A DNA stretch of 30,500 nucleotides from Euryarchaeota archaeon UBA443 (GCA_002499195.1 DAKS01000061.1:18348-48847); one strand, 5' to 3'. Positions 15,568-25,046 are shown, numbered from the stretch's first letter. A program made the numbers and translations. The notes: generated by a model from the sequence alone, not told the origin.

Positions 15568-18500
15568 TCAGTTATCGGCTTCATCACCAAGAACAGACAT
15601 CAAAGATGATTGTTCTGCAATTCGATCCTTAACCGCTGCACGTCGTCCACGTCCAACAAGATAGAGAACGCCGAAGAGAGAGAAGGTGAGCAAGATAATC
15701 ATGGTCGGAAGTGCGACCTTTCCTACAACTTCACCTGCTACGTCTAAGAATGGATTTGATGACCCGAGTTCCTCAGATATTCGGACGATGTTGTCGCCCT
15801 CATTTGCCTCAACGATTGTATTTCCTGGGTCAACAACAACGTAGACGTTCTTGCTACCAGCAGTAACTGGATAGAGCATATACAATTCGATCACGCGCTC
15901 ATCTTGAGAGTCGTCTGGCTTGTCCAATGCACCAATAATTTGACGCATAACGATATTCTCTTCATCACACATGTTGTTGTTCTTACGAATCTCTGTCATC
16001 ATTTCATCATCGTCGTATTCACAAAGAATCACTTCAATATCTGAAGCATGGACGTTGCCCGTGTTTGCAATCTCGATTCGAATCGGAATTGATTCACCAA
16101 CGTCTGCAGACGTGGCATCGGTTGTTGCTTGCTTGACGACGAGGTTCGGTGCTCGTAGATTGATAGTAACTATCTTCTCGTTGGAATCCAACAATTCACC
16201 AACCCATGATGGTGAGTCATCATGGTCTCCGTCTTGATCCGCATTACCCATCATCGAAACGACTTTCAGACCGAGGCTTCGGGTAAGTAGTTGTGCTCCT
16301 GGATCGATTGAAACAATCGCAACCATGGTGTAGGTTTCGTATGGGTCCATTTCAGGGAGACGCCATGAATCAATATCAGTAAGGTAAACACAGCTATCTT
16401 CTGGGTATGAAGATGCAGTTGAAGTTGTGACTACACAATCTTCCTCACTTTCGAGATCGAGTCCGACTTGGCGAATGATTCGCCATGAGACATCCCAACC
16501 ATCGAGTGTGCCCATGCCTGGACTTTCTTCAACTGTGATATCGTTTCCAGAACGAGTTGAGGTGTGATTGTCCAAAGTTGGAACATCGGGGACGTTACCT
16601 GCATTGGTCACGTTTACAATAAAGCGTACAACACGACCAGGTGCTGAGGTCTTTACATCATTTTCAACGGTTGGATCCATTGAAATTTGCATGTCATAGA
16701 ACTCTTGTACTATCACTGTAAGTGTGGTCACGTCTCGTAGGCGGGTCATACGTCCTGATGCATCCTCATCCTTTTTCTCAGACTTAGTATGGAAGACTAC
16801 TGTGTACTCGCCGGCTGGCACTTGCTGTGGGATGTTCATTAGAACATCAAATGATTGAGATGATCCCGAATCGAGTTCCTCCAGAGTGTTACGAGGTATG
16901 GTGATGTCCCAAATGACGTCGACACCGGACGAATCGGTTACGCGAGCAAGTGTGTAATCAAAACGATCTGGTCCGTTACCATTGTTGTTGACAGTTGTTG
17001 GAAGGATGATTGAATCCCCGGGGTTGACAGTGAGTTCTTCATCATCCACAAGAGATACATCTGTAGACAGGCTAAATACGTGATCAACATCAACTTGGAG
17101 AATCTTCGCAGCTGAAATCTTAGGATAGCCCTTCAGATGTGCCTTGAGGGTAACGGCTTTACCGAGACCCGCAGGAGAGTCATCAGGTGCACAAATCTTG
17201 ACCTTCACAGTGTGAACTCGCTTGTCTTCGCCCGACAAGAGAACCCAAGGATACGATAAGCCATCAGGATTCATGTTAAGTGCGGACGGGAAAATGACTT
17301 CTGTAGTCCAGTTGTCTTCGTTCTCTGTCGTTCCTGGCGTAGTAAATACAAGGTCACCGGTATCGAAGTATTTCTCAACTTCGATTTCGAAAACATGGCA
17401 ATTTGGATCAAGTGCATTCAGCGCGTATGGTTTTGGCGTTACCATCGCCATTTGGTCGGTGATATTGAATACGATGTTGTTCGATGAACGAATCGAAACA
17501 AAAACACCCAACTCCAGAATGTCATAGGTTCCCTTTTCAACGGACTTGATAGGTTCACCTGCTGACCATCCCTTGAGCAAAATTACGAACGCTCCGGGGT
17601 CTTCAGAAGTTGGAACGTCGATTTGTAGGTTCTTCGTAACTGTTTGTTTTGGGTCGAGTTGTACACTGAGCGGGAAGTCAACATCCCATGCGAACGGGAG
17701 TAGCCATTCTTGCCGACCCTCTAGTGTCTGAGGATCCCAGAAGAGGAATGTATCCGCAACGTTTCCAGTGTTGGTAATCGTAATCGAGAAGATTGCTGAT
17801 TGGCCTTGTTCAACGTCTGCTACACTATGTGATGTATCAAGATCAATTCCGTGAACAACGTCCATGAGTGTGAGCGTCGTAATTTCAGAACGGATTGCTG
17901 GGTCCTTGTAGGACTTAGCATCGACTCGGATTTCTGCAAGTTCATCGGCATTTGCTTGGTAGATAGACGGTGCACGAACTCTGAGATAGAACCGGATTGA
18001 TTCTCCGCCTTCGAGGAATATTTCCGTATCTGGGAAGATCGCTGTATGGTTGTCAGCAAAGAACAGGTTTGCGGTCCAATTTGTTGGCACACCTGTGATG
18101 TTAAGGCCATAGGAATCTGCAACCAAATCTTTCGGTCCGGGTGTCGAGTTGTTCATTGTAAGGTTGTAAATTGTTTGCTCACCGGGTTCTATTACGTGAT
18201 AGAAGGTCTCTCCATCATCGAAATCGACGTCAACTTGTCCGGTTAGTACGTGAGAATAACAGATTGTGAAACGGTTGTTATTTGTCTCGTCGTTACACTT
18301 GTTTGTGTCCGACCAAGCAACGTGTGCGCCGCTACCCAAATCATTTGAGAATGCTGGCGGCATACCTATGCTCGGCTTGTAGCCTGAATTCGGGCCGAGT
18401 TTGTTAGAGGACCAGGAAGTAATTGCAACGGTTTCCCAAGGATCGAGTGCAGTCAGGCCATCACCCTCAAGTGATGTGTGGTTCAAGCGAACATAGAGTA

Positions 18501-20577
18501 GTTCTTCTCCAGCGGAAGTGTTTCCAGAATCAACCCATGCAATGTGAATTTGGTTTTGGTCATCGGTCAGCAAAGAGGGGAACACCGAGTTGCCGCCCCA
18601 TGGAGCATTTTGTGGCAACCCTGCATATGTTTCAACATTCGAAATTGGTGTATCGTTAATCTTCTTGATAGCGTATGTAGACAATCCGTCGTCTCGTCCA
18701 TCAAATTCACCGGCTCCTTGGAGACGGAGTTTAGTGTAGTAAATTTCGTAGTTGACATCCTTCTCAAATCCATAATCACGGCCATCCATCCAAGCGATGT
18801 GGGTATTTCCTTCCATGTCAACTCCAATCGAGGGGTGGAATGAATAAGCGTCATCAATGGTGACACGGGTGTCGTTGACTACAACGAGATGTCCTTCAGA
18901 TCCCTTTCCTGTGTCTTCGATATAGTTGCCGTTTTGAGCAACGGTACCCGAAATTCCCGGAGTCCAACTTGGGTCGTTATTCATCTTGCCGTATGGGTCA
19001 AGAACAGACATGTAGATCTCACGAGAGTTGTTGGTAGAGATGTAAACCATCGCTTCGACGAGGAGAGACATTTGGCTTGCACCGCCACTACCGGATGGGA
19101 ACTCGTAAACCTGTCCGCCGGCGTCGGTTGAACGGATGGTATTGCCTGGACAGTTTCGAGTTGCTGTGCTTTGAACACCGTTTGGACACTGGGCCAAGTC
19201 CTTGAAGTGAGATTGGACACTTGTGGCACCACCGTAGGTTTGTCCATACATACCGACTGGAACAACTCCTGCGTTAACACAGTTGTCGTGAGCTTCTTCG
19301 ATTGAAGTCGTATCATCGGCTTGCTGGGCTGGATCTCCGTCCTTTGGCCCTTCATCAGAAATTGGAATTGCAATCTTGGTTGCGTTCGGATTCCACTTGT
19401 GATCGCTTTGTGTTGGAGGGTTTCCAGGGACGTTGCCTTGAGCGTCTTTCCAAGAGAGGCATGCCCAGTTGGTTCCTGGGCCCCAGTCTTCACCAGAATA
19501 GCCGGAGTAGGTGTTTCCATTGTAGACTGTTCCAGGGAGTTTTCGAATACCTCCCGAATCATCGCCCGGAGTAATTCCAAGAGCAGTTGGGCGTGGGCCT
19601 GCGTTCTGATTTTTACCAGCGCAGTTACCTGAACTTGCGGCGCCCGGAAGCGTGTTTCCAAGACCGTAGATGGTTTCGTAAACTGTCATGTTTCCTTCTT
19701 CGAGCATTGGCTTGAGGCCTTGGAAGTAACCGCCTGCTGCGAATTGGCCACCATAAATAACGGTGCAAACGTCTGCCCATTCGGAATACATCGAACCGGA
19801 TGTGTCGACGAGGAAGACAAGTTCGACTTTTCCTCCACGGGTATCGTCCCATGCAATTTGAACCAAGTCATTGGAGTCGACAACGATGTCAGGGTGCCCC
19901 TTGTGACCAATAATTGGGGTCAAGAGGGTGTCTTCGAATAACGTCAGTACTGAACCGCCACTGAATTCAGGTTGAATCATGGAATAGTAGATTTGGGGTT
20001 GGTTGAAAAATCGCTGCAATTCATCATAGGAATCTTGCCAAGCGATGTGAAGATTTCCTTGACTATCGACATCGATAGAAGGCCAATCACGGTCTTGAGC
20101 TCGCATTGAGATAATGGTGTCATCAATGGCTGAAATCGCTGTATCTTCAGCGGCCATTCCGTCAAGTGGTGCTAGATATGGATTGATCGAGGTGTACATG
20201 ATCTTGTGTTGTCCTGATTTGTCTGCCCATACTAGATGGATTCGATCATTGTCGTCGATAACCATGTCAGGATGCCAGACCTTGTGTAGGCCAGGGTTGG
20301 TGATTTGTGTCGCATCGATTAAGGTCTCGCCCCGAGGAGAAAGCATGGAATAATACAGGTGTTGGGTGTTTCGCGCCCATACGATGTGGACGTTTCCTTC
20401 ACTATCCGATGCAACTGCTGCTTGATTGTCAGAGGCCGTTCCCCCATCGACAATACGGACGGCTTCGGTAATCACGACTTGGGATGCTTCGGCTTGCTCT
20501 GTTCCAATAACCATTCCCGAAAATAATGAGAGTAAGAAAAGACTGACGAGAGTAATCGATTTAGTTGTTTGACGCAT
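15568..20577 (-). CDS. Giant cell-surface protein: seven-bladed propeller with inserted vWA domain, Ig-like modules and C-terminal anchor
   Basis: This protein of 1,669 residues has a signal peptide (1-31, SITLVSLFLLSLFSG then QAEA-S). Seven repeats of the form xGNxHIAWxD...IYYSxL cover about 45-775 and suggest a beta-propeller. A von Willebrand A domain with MIDAS motif DTSGS at 258-262 sits between the two halves of the fourth repeat (about 252-516) and carries six Cys. A run of beta-sandwich modules follows, with ITNTGNVADTF and NVTNAGNVPDVP typical of archaeal NEW3-like repeats. A CARDB-like unit lies near 1480-1590 (LVVKQATTDATSADVG, IEIANTGN). A C-terminal helix at about 1615-1640 and a short Arg-rich tail complete the anchor. 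The ATG at 20577 is preferred over 20613 because AGGTGA lies just before it. Adhesion or surface assembly is inferred. Confidence 0.85.
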   Translation of the reverse strand: MRQTTKSITLVSLFLLSLFSGMVIGTEQAEASQVVITEAVRIVDGGTASDNQAAVASDSEGNVHIVWARNTQHLYYSMLSPRGETLIDATQITNPGLHKVWHPDMVIDDNDRIHLVWADKSGQHKIMYTSINPYLAPLDGMAAEDTAISAIDDTIISMRAQDRDWPSIDVDSQGNLHIAWQDSYDELQRFFNQPQIYYSMIQPEFSGGSVLTLFEDTLLTPIIGHKGHPDIVVDSNDLVQIAWDDTRGGKVELVFLVDTSGSMYSEWADVCTVIYGGQFAAGGYFQGLKPMLEEGNMTVYETIYGLGNTLPGAASSGNCAGKNQNAGPRPTALGITPGDDSGGIRKLPGTVYNGNTYSGYSGEDWGPGTNWACLSWKDAQGNVPGNPPTQSDHKWNPNATKIAIPISDEGPKDGDPAQQADDTTSIEEAHDNCVNAGVVPVGMYGQTYGGATSVQSHFKDLAQCPNGVQSTATRNCPGNTIRSTDAGGQVYEFPSGSGGASQMSLLVEAMVYISTNNSREIYMSVLDPYGKMNNDPSWTPGISGTVAQNGNYIEDTGKGSEGHLVVVNDTRVTIDDAYSFHPSIGVDMEGNTHIAWMDGRDYGFEKDVNYEIYYTKLRLQGAGEFDGRDDGLSTYAIKKINDTPISNVETYAGLPQNAPWGGNSVFPSLLTDDQNQIHIAWVDSGNTSAGEELLYVRLNHTSLEGDGLTALDPWETVAITSWSSNKLGPNSGYKPSIGMPPAFSNDLGSGAHVAWSDTNKCNDETNNNRFTICYSHVLTGQVDVDFDDGETFYHVIEPGEQTIYNLTMNNSTPGPKDLVADSYGLNITGVPTNWTANLFFADNHTAIFPDTEIFLEGGESIRFYLRVRAPSIYQANADELAEIRVDAKSYKDPAIRSEITTLTLMDVVHGIDLDTSHSVADVEQGQSAIFSITITNTGNVADTFLFWDPQTLEGRQEWLLPFAWDVDFPLSVQLDPKQTVTKNLQIDVPTSEDPGAFVILLKGWSAGEPIKSVEKGTYDILELGVFVSIRSSNNIVFNITDQMAMVTPKPYALNALDPNCHVFEIEVEKYFDTGDLVFTTPGTTENEDNWTTEVIFPSALNMNPDGLSYPWVLLSGEDKRVHTVKVKICAPDDSPAGLGKAVTLKAHLKGYPKISAAKILQVDVDHVFSLSTDVSLVDDEELTVNPGDSIILPTTVNNNGNGPDRFDYTLARVTDSSGVDVIWDITIPRNTLEELDSGSSQSFDVLMNIPQQVPAGEYTVVFHTKSEKKDEDASGRMTRLRDVTTLTVIVQEFYDMQISMDPTVENDVKTSAPGRVVRFIVNVTNAGNVPDVPTLDNHTSTRSGNDITVEESPGMGTLDGWDVSWRIIRQVGLDLESEEDCVVTTSTASSYPEDSCVYLTDIDSWRLPEMDPYETYTMVAIVSIDPGAQLLTRSLGLKVVSMMGNADQDGDHDDSPSWVGELLDSNEKIVTINLRAPNLVVKQATTDATSADVGESIPIRIEIANTGNVHASDIEVILCEYDDDEMMTEIRKNNNMCDEENIVMRQIIGALDKPDDSQDERVIELYMLYPVTAGSKNVYVVVDPGNTIVEANEGDNIVRISEELGSSNPFLDVAGEVVGKVALPTMIILLTFSLFGVLYLVGRGRRAAVKDRIAEQSSLMSVLGDEADN

Positions 20578-20666
20578 AGTATCACCTGTGTGACTCAAAG
20601 GAGTGTTCACCACTACTTAACCGCGACCCTTACGCGTCAGTTGCCCAAGGTTACGTAATGGCTCGC

Positions 20667-21293
20667 CTAAGCCCATTCATCGGGATCTAGGCCTGTGCCA
20701 AATGGCATCATATCGTTGTACTCAATTTGAGCAGGTTCCGGGGCATTTTCTTGGGGTTGCTTTCGCTTTTTTTGTTCGGTCCAATCATCAACTGGACCAG
20801 GCTCTCCCTTTCCAGAACCATATGCGAATTTGATTTCATGAATCATACTCAATTTCGCTAGCCATAATCGCCGTAGGCTGTGCATGAGGGCATTCTTGTT
20901 TAATCCATCAAACCATATCGGCAAACTAACATTGAATGCTTGGAGAGGCCCTGGCTTTTCTTTACCTTGATGGCCCATGTGTATGCCCCAATCAAGTTCG
21001 GCGCGCATCAAGCTAAGCCTGCACTCATGGACCCATTCTGACCACGCTTCGGGTTCTTCGTTCATGTGCTCCTTCATCTGATCTTGTTGGCCGAGATCAA
21101 CTCGAGTCATGCTTGAAACAAACACCAAATCGCGTCCTTTTGGAAGTACTACGGCGAACATGTGCCCCTGCGGGCCTGGAGGATAGCGGACCAGTAAATG
21201 TGCTTCAGCGCGCGGGTCATTTTTATCTCGAATTTCAAGACGTTCGCTCGCAAGCCATTGGCGGATTTGCTGCACATGTCCGGAATCGACCAT
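20667..21293 (-). CDS. DUF2299-like protein
   Basis: This 208-residue soluble protein starts with IRQWLASERLEIRDK and continues with alternating strands (AHLLVRYPP, HMFAVVLPKGRDLVFVSSMTRV) and helices, including LPIWFDGLNKNALMHSLRRLWLAKL. That order resembles DUF2299, an archaeal family of unknown function with a secretion-chaperone-like fold. The match is from memory of the pattern and is moderate. The last 50 residues are a Pro/Glu/Lys-rich tail ending PDEWA that the family normally lacks. It starts 31 bases after the acyltransferase gene and ends about 90 bases before the giant surface protein, in the same direction. Confidence 0.6.
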   Translation of the reverse strand: MVDSGHVQQIRQWLASERLEIRDKNDPRAEAHLLVRYPPGPQGHMFAVVLPKGRDLVFVSSMTRVDLGQQDQMKEHMNEEPEAWSEWVHECRLSLMRAELDWGIHMGHQGKEKPGPLQAFNVSLPIWFDGLNKNALMHSLRRLWLAKLSMIHEIKFAYGSGKGEPGPVDDWTEQKKRKQPQENAPEPAQIEYNDMMPFGTGLDPDEWA

Positions 21294-21323
21294 GTTCTAC
21301 CGGAGGGTTAGGGTAATTTGAAC

Positions 21324-22949
21324 TCAGCGCTTGTCAGAGGGTTTCAATTCTGAAGCGAGTGCCCGTAATCTCTCTTCGAGGTTTTGTTTGTATTTTCTTC
21401 CGGCAGTTAGGCGCGAGTAGGCTTTGCGTGCATCGACGTAACCATCCCACCAGAGCCCAAACATTCGGCCCGATGCCCAAAATATTGGGAACATTGCTAG
21501 ATAAAGAACGACCAAAGAAGCGATTTGAGCTATTTGTTCGCTACCAAACATTGTCGTAATATCTATTGCAACTAATTCGGAAATATTACCTGAATTCATC
21601 CATATGATGCAGGTTCCAATCACTGCGAAAAACGGCCAAAGGAGTAATGAGCCAAACATGGCCACTAAAAATTGATACGTCGTTCGAGCATCAACTCCTT
21701 CGTCGGTCCGGTCGCCTAAGAATCGCCCAAGTATTACCAGCGGTGACAATGAAAGTAAGAAGGCGGGAAGTAATATCGCCATGAGTGCGGTCTTAATTGC
21801 AAATCCAAAACCTCGCAAGGGGTTACCTGTTCGTAATTTATAACCGGAAGCATCCAAGTCACGGCCATCGAGATTACGGTCTTGGAGTTGAGCGTGGATA
21901 TCTTTTGCTGCATCTACAATTGGATGTTTAATTTCAACAGGCTTTGAATCCTCGCCTTCCGGCTCGGTTTGAAATCGATCTCGAACTTCTCGCGCGGCGA
22001 GGACTTCGCTCCTCCATGTGTCGAGTGGGGTTTTGTTCATCCGAGATTCAATTTGTGCAATAAGATGGAATGCTCCATGCTCATCCCAGCTAGAAACATT
22101 AGGAGTAATTGGGAGAAGATGGGGCCTTAATCCATCTCTCAAGGAACGAACTAAATCGCCTGGCGGTTCGACCCACTCTCTCTTCTGTACCGCTTCAATC
22201 AAATCCTTGGGAATTTCATCTTCTGGCAAATAATATGGTTCAGCAAACTCCACCCACATATCGGTACGGTAGTGATGGCGAACGCGGAAATGAAGCCCCA
22301 CGGGTTGCAATACTGGGCATTTCTTTCCAGATCCTTTTGCAATTGCTGCAGCTGCAAGGACCGTTCGCATTGGTCCTGTTCTGAACCTAATCATGTGTGC
22401 TAAATCATGGCTAGTTCCCTCGGGAAACAGCACACATCCAAATCCACTTGAAATTCCGGTTGCGAGTGTAAGCAATGAGCGGCCATTGAGATTTGTTGCT
22501 TCTTCCTCGCTACATCCTCCTCTAAGCAATTCTGCCTTACGTACAACCGGTTGGACAGCAAGTCTACGAGTCCAGAAAGAAAGAATTGGGCGGGTTACTA
22601 AATCGTGGCGACCTCCCATAACAAATTCCTTTGGATGTGCAAGCATAATGCCGAGCGGGTCAAGCAATCCATTGGTATGCCATGACGCACAAAGGGAGCC
22701 ACGATCAATTGGAATGAGGTCCATTCCTGAATATTCTATTGTGCGGAATTGATTTGCTGCTGTTCGACGACAAAAAAAGAATGCAAGTTTCGTCCAAAAC
22801 GGACTGCCTGGTGTTTCTTTGTCGAACGAAGGCATTGGCGTATTGAGTAGTTTTTCCATTTGCATATTTGCAGATGATTTCGAAAGAACCGGGAGGGCTT
22901 CTCCTCGGTGATCAACGGCTCCGTCGAAGGGCGCAACTCCTTTCGCCAA
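21324..22949 (-). CDS. Glycerolipid acyltransferase (PlsC/Gpt2-like) with C-terminal membrane helices
   Basis: This 541-residue protein has a PlsC-type acyltransferase domain in its first 290 residues. The catalytic motif is HTNGLLD (His91 to Asp97, five residues between), matching the HxNQFxDP form of yeast Gpt2/Sct1 glycerol-3-phosphate acyltransferases rather than the HX4D of bacterial PlsC. The second motif FPEGTSHD at 175-182 is also like FPEGGSHD of that group. Three hydrophobic segments lie near 375-405, 415-450 and 470-495. The enzyme would transfer an acyl chain to glycerol-3-phosphate or dihydroxyacetone-phosphate. The start is TTG at 22949, supported by AAGGAGG 7 bases upstream. 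Ester-linked acyl lipids are not classical in archaea, so the substrate is uncertain. Confidence 0.85.
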   Translation of the reverse strand: MAKGVAPFDGAVDHRGEALPVLSKSSANMQMEKLLNTPMPSFDKETPGSPFWTKLAFFFCRRTAANQFRTIEYSGMDLIPIDRGSLCASWHTNGLLDPLGIMLAHPKEFVMGGRHDLVTRPILSFWTRRLAVQPVVRKAELLRGGCSEEEATNLNGRSLLTLATGISSGFGCVLFPEGTSHDLAHMIRFRTGPMRTVLAAAAIAKGSGKKCPVLQPVGLHFRVRHHYRTDMWVEFAEPYYLPEDEIPKDLIEAVQKREWVEPPGDLVRSLRDGLRPHLLPITPNVSSWDEHGAFHLIAQIESRMNKTPLDTWRSEVLAAREVRDRFQTEPEGEDSKPVEIKHPIVDAAKDIHAQLQDRNLDGRDLDASGYKLRTGNPLRGFGFAIKTALMAILLPAFLLSLSPLVILGRFLGDRTDEGVDARTTYQFLVAMFGSLLLWPFFAVIGTCIIWMNSGNISELVAIDITTMFGSEQIAQIASLVVLYLAMFPIFWASGRMFGLWWDGYVDARKAYSRLTAGRKYKQNLEERLRALASELKPSDKR

Positions 22950-22951
22950 CC

Positions 22952-23383
22952 TCAGGCCTCCTTCGTTATACTTGCAGCAAGAGCGTTTAGTGTCGCATGG
23001 TCTGGTTCAGCGTGTGACGAATGTGGCCACATCGCGGCGAGTGTCGAGCCATTATCGCCCGCAGTTCTTGGTAAAACATGGACATGGACATGTGGAACTT
23101 CTTGGCCAGCCAAAGGGCCATCGTGAACGACTACGGTGAAATCTGTTGTTGAAAAGTAGTTTGTGAGTAGCGTTTGTACTTCAACTACTCCGGACATCAA
23201 TCGCGAACGTTCAATTTCAGTGAGTTGTGCAATTCGTTGCACTGGTTTGGTAGGAATGACTAGTGTGTGGCCTTCGCGGCGTGGGAAAATGTCGAGAAAT
23301 GCATACCATCCATCACCCGATGCGATCTTGTGTGAAGGAATCTCTCCAGACAGAATACGTTCAAAGAGAGTTTGTTCTGCCAT
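22952..23383 (-). CDS. HIT-family nucleotide hydrolase or transferase
   Basis: This 143-residue protein is a histidine-triad (HIT) protein. The triad is HVHVHVLPR with His98, His100 and His102, where the middle residue is the nucleophile. Upstream family features are IFERILSGEIPSHKI-like (FERILSGEIPSHKI), YAFLDIFPRREGHTLVIP and VVVHDGPLAGQEVPH. Members cleave AMP or other groups from nucleoside phosphoramidates and dinucleotides; bacterial and archaeal members are of the Hint/Fhit type. The open frame extends upstream to 23521, but homology begins at the ATG at 23383, preceded by AGGGG. Its stop is 2 bases before the TTG of the acyltransferase gene, whose Shine-Dalgarno site is inside this gene, so they are translationally coupled. 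Confidence 0.9.
   Translation of the reverse strand: MAEQTLFERILSGEIPSHKIASGDGWYAFLDIFPRREGHTLVIPTKPVQRIAQLTEIERSRLMSGVVEVQTLLTNYFSTTDFTVVVHDGPLAGQEVPHVHVHVLPRTAGDNGSTLAAMWPHSSHAEPDHATLNALAASITKEA
22957..22963 (-). promoter_or_regulatory. Shine-Dalgarno sequence supporting the TTG start of the acyltransferase
   Basis: AAGGAGG on the minus strand lies 7 bases before the TTG at 22949 and inside the last codons of the HIT gene. Without it, an internal ATG 29 codons later would have been a candidate start. Confidence 0.65.
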
Positions 23384-23411
23384 ACCCCTGCCAAAAGGAC
23401 CGGACAAATAA

Positions 23412-25046
23412 TCAAACCGCAGCGGAGGGTGGGAGAATCCAGTTTCCAGAAGGGCCCTTACGCAATGCCAAGGTGCCATGAGTTCCATCAGAAAATACGA
23501 GATTATGATGGAGTTGCTCATCGTTGGATTCAGGATAATCAGATCGCTGATGGAGGCCTCGAGATTCTATTCGAAGCGAAGCAGATTTTACGTATGCTTG
23601 GGCCATGCGAATGGCTGCTTGTATGCGAAGAATTTCCAACAGGTTCTGATTTGCAATGAGCGAGGTTTGATCACAATAGAGTTGCTCTGCCTTGACTGAA
23701 AGTTGTTCGAGTGCCTCCGCTGCATCATCATAATCATCTGCAGCGCTTGCAGGCGTGTTTAATGCTATGAGGACTTCCTTCAATCGTGTGAGAATCGGAT
23801 TCAGGCGTTGAACGTGTTCTTCGGATTCGCCTCCAAGCATGCTCAATTCTGCTTCCACTAAACCGTGTGCATCCTCAAGTTTTGTCGCTGCGGTAAACTT
23901 TCGCTTCTGAATCCATTCGGCAGCATGAGTGCCAGCCGCTTCCCCAACTGCAAGTGCTTCGAGCAGACGGTTTCCTTCTAGGACGTCTGCGCCATGAAGG
24001 CCACTCGAAGAAGCGGTTCCTGCAGCGTAAAGACCGGTGAACCAACGCGCCCATGATTGGAGGACAACACGTCCACGTTCATCCGTTGGGAGGCCGCCAA
24101 TTGTATGATTTGGGATCGGGTAAACTTCAACCGTCTGACGATGCATATCGATGCCTGTTCGTTGCTTGATATTATCAAACAAAACCGACCACCAATCCGC
24201 GTGCTCGCCGAGATTTCGTGCATCGAGTACTGTTGTACCCGCTTCATGCATTTTGGAACAAATTTCGGATGTTGGCGTACTTGCAATGGTTTCCAGTGCA
24301 GTGCCTGTAGGCGTGTGAAGTGTTGCTCCGTCAGAAAGTATTGATTGAGGAATGACCAAATTGGTTCCAACAACTCCAAGCGGTGCTTCAGCAATAAACT
24401 CCATGTTTCGTAATGGGGCTCCAGCACGGTATGCCAAATCCATTCCTAGAGAAGTAGAACCATTACTGAAAGCTCCTTCAAATCCTCCGTCTGCGATGAT
24501 TAGTGCTTTGCATTGAATGGAAAGAATTCGGCCATTGAGCATGTCGATAGCAATCAGTCCATTGATTGAGTAATCGGTATGAACCAATTCAAGTGGCACT
24601 TGATCACCTCGCCGAGTCACTCCGTGTTTCATGCATTGTTCCTCCAGTACCTGTTGAACTTCTCGTGTCGTAGCATCGCCTGCATTGCAAAGCCGTGGTT
24701 TCGAATGTCCAGATGCATAATGACCTTTGACTATTCCTTTAGCATCGCGACGGAAATTAACGCCTCTTCGCTCAAGGAGATCAATGATTCTAAGGGCCTT
24801 TGTTGTATGAGCAGCGACAATGTCTTGGTCACAAAGAAATGCTCCCATTTTGATTGTGTCTTCGCGGTGGCCACGGTTACTCTCTTCTTGGATGTGGCAT
24901 GCAATGCCATCCATGGCATCCATTCCCGCATCGCCAAGCCCTGTTGAACTCATCATGAGAACGCTTGCACCATCCTTTGATGCTTGAGCAGCAGCAGATA
25001 ACGCTGCAGGACCATCTCCTAGAATCACGACATCCCATGCTTCCAT
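23412..25046 (-). CDS. SdhA/NadB-family FAD-dependent oxidoreductase
   Basis: This 544-residue flavoprotein belongs to the succinate dehydrogenase/fumarate reductase/L-aspartate oxidase family. An N-terminal Rossmann motif (VVILGDGPAALSAAAQA) binds FAD. Family stretches follow: GHSKPRLCNAGDATTREVQQVLEEQ, RAGAPLRNMEFI, PNHTIGGLPTD with an active-site-type His, GLYAAGTASSSGLHGADVLEGNRLLEALAVG, and ESRGLHQRSDYPESNDEQ near the C-terminus. The His that carries covalent FAD in SdhA is not found at the expected place (GLGDAGMDAMDGIA), so FAD is probably non-covalent. The active-site segment with the GERF-type Arg of SdhA is also not recognisable. No iron-sulfur subunit gene is nearby, so a soluble oxidase or reductase is possible. 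GGGGTGAT precedes the ATG by 3 bases. Confidence 0.85.
   Translation of the reverse strand: MEAWDVVILGDGPAALSAAAQASKDGASVLMMSSTGLGDAGMDAMDGIACHIQEESNRGHREDTIKMGAFLCDQDIVAAHTTKALRIIDLLERRGVNFRRDAKGIVKGHYASGHSKPRLCNAGDATTREVQQVLEEQCMKHGVTRRGDQVPLELVHTDYSINGLIAIDMLNGRILSIQCKALIIADGGFEGAFSNGSTSLGMDLAYRAGAPLRNMEFIAEAPLGVVGTNLVIPQSILSDGATLHTPTGTALETIASTPTSEICSKMHEAGTTVLDARNLGEHADWWSVLFDNIKQRTGIDMHRQTVEVYPIPNHTIGGLPTDERGRVVLQSWARWFTGLYAAGTASSSGLHGADVLEGNRLLEALAVGEAAGTHAAEWIQKRKFTAATKLEDAHGLVEAELSMLGGESEEHVQRLNPILTRLKEVLIALNTPASAADDYDDAAEALEQLSVKAEQLYCDQTSLIANQNLLEILRIQAAIRMAQAYVKSASLRIESRGLHQRSDYPESNDEQLHHNLVFSDGTHGTLALRKGPSGNWILPPSAAV

Noticed and set aside
18981..19661. Minus-strand open frame of 226 codons inside the giant surface protein
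   Set aside because: It is in another frame of the vWA region of the large gene, with Gln/Thr-rich, non-conserved sequence. The large frame carries clear motifs.
23978..24427. Minus-strand open frame of 149 codons within the flavoprotein gene
   Set aside because: It is an out-of-frame copy of a region where the flavoprotein frame has strong family motifs.
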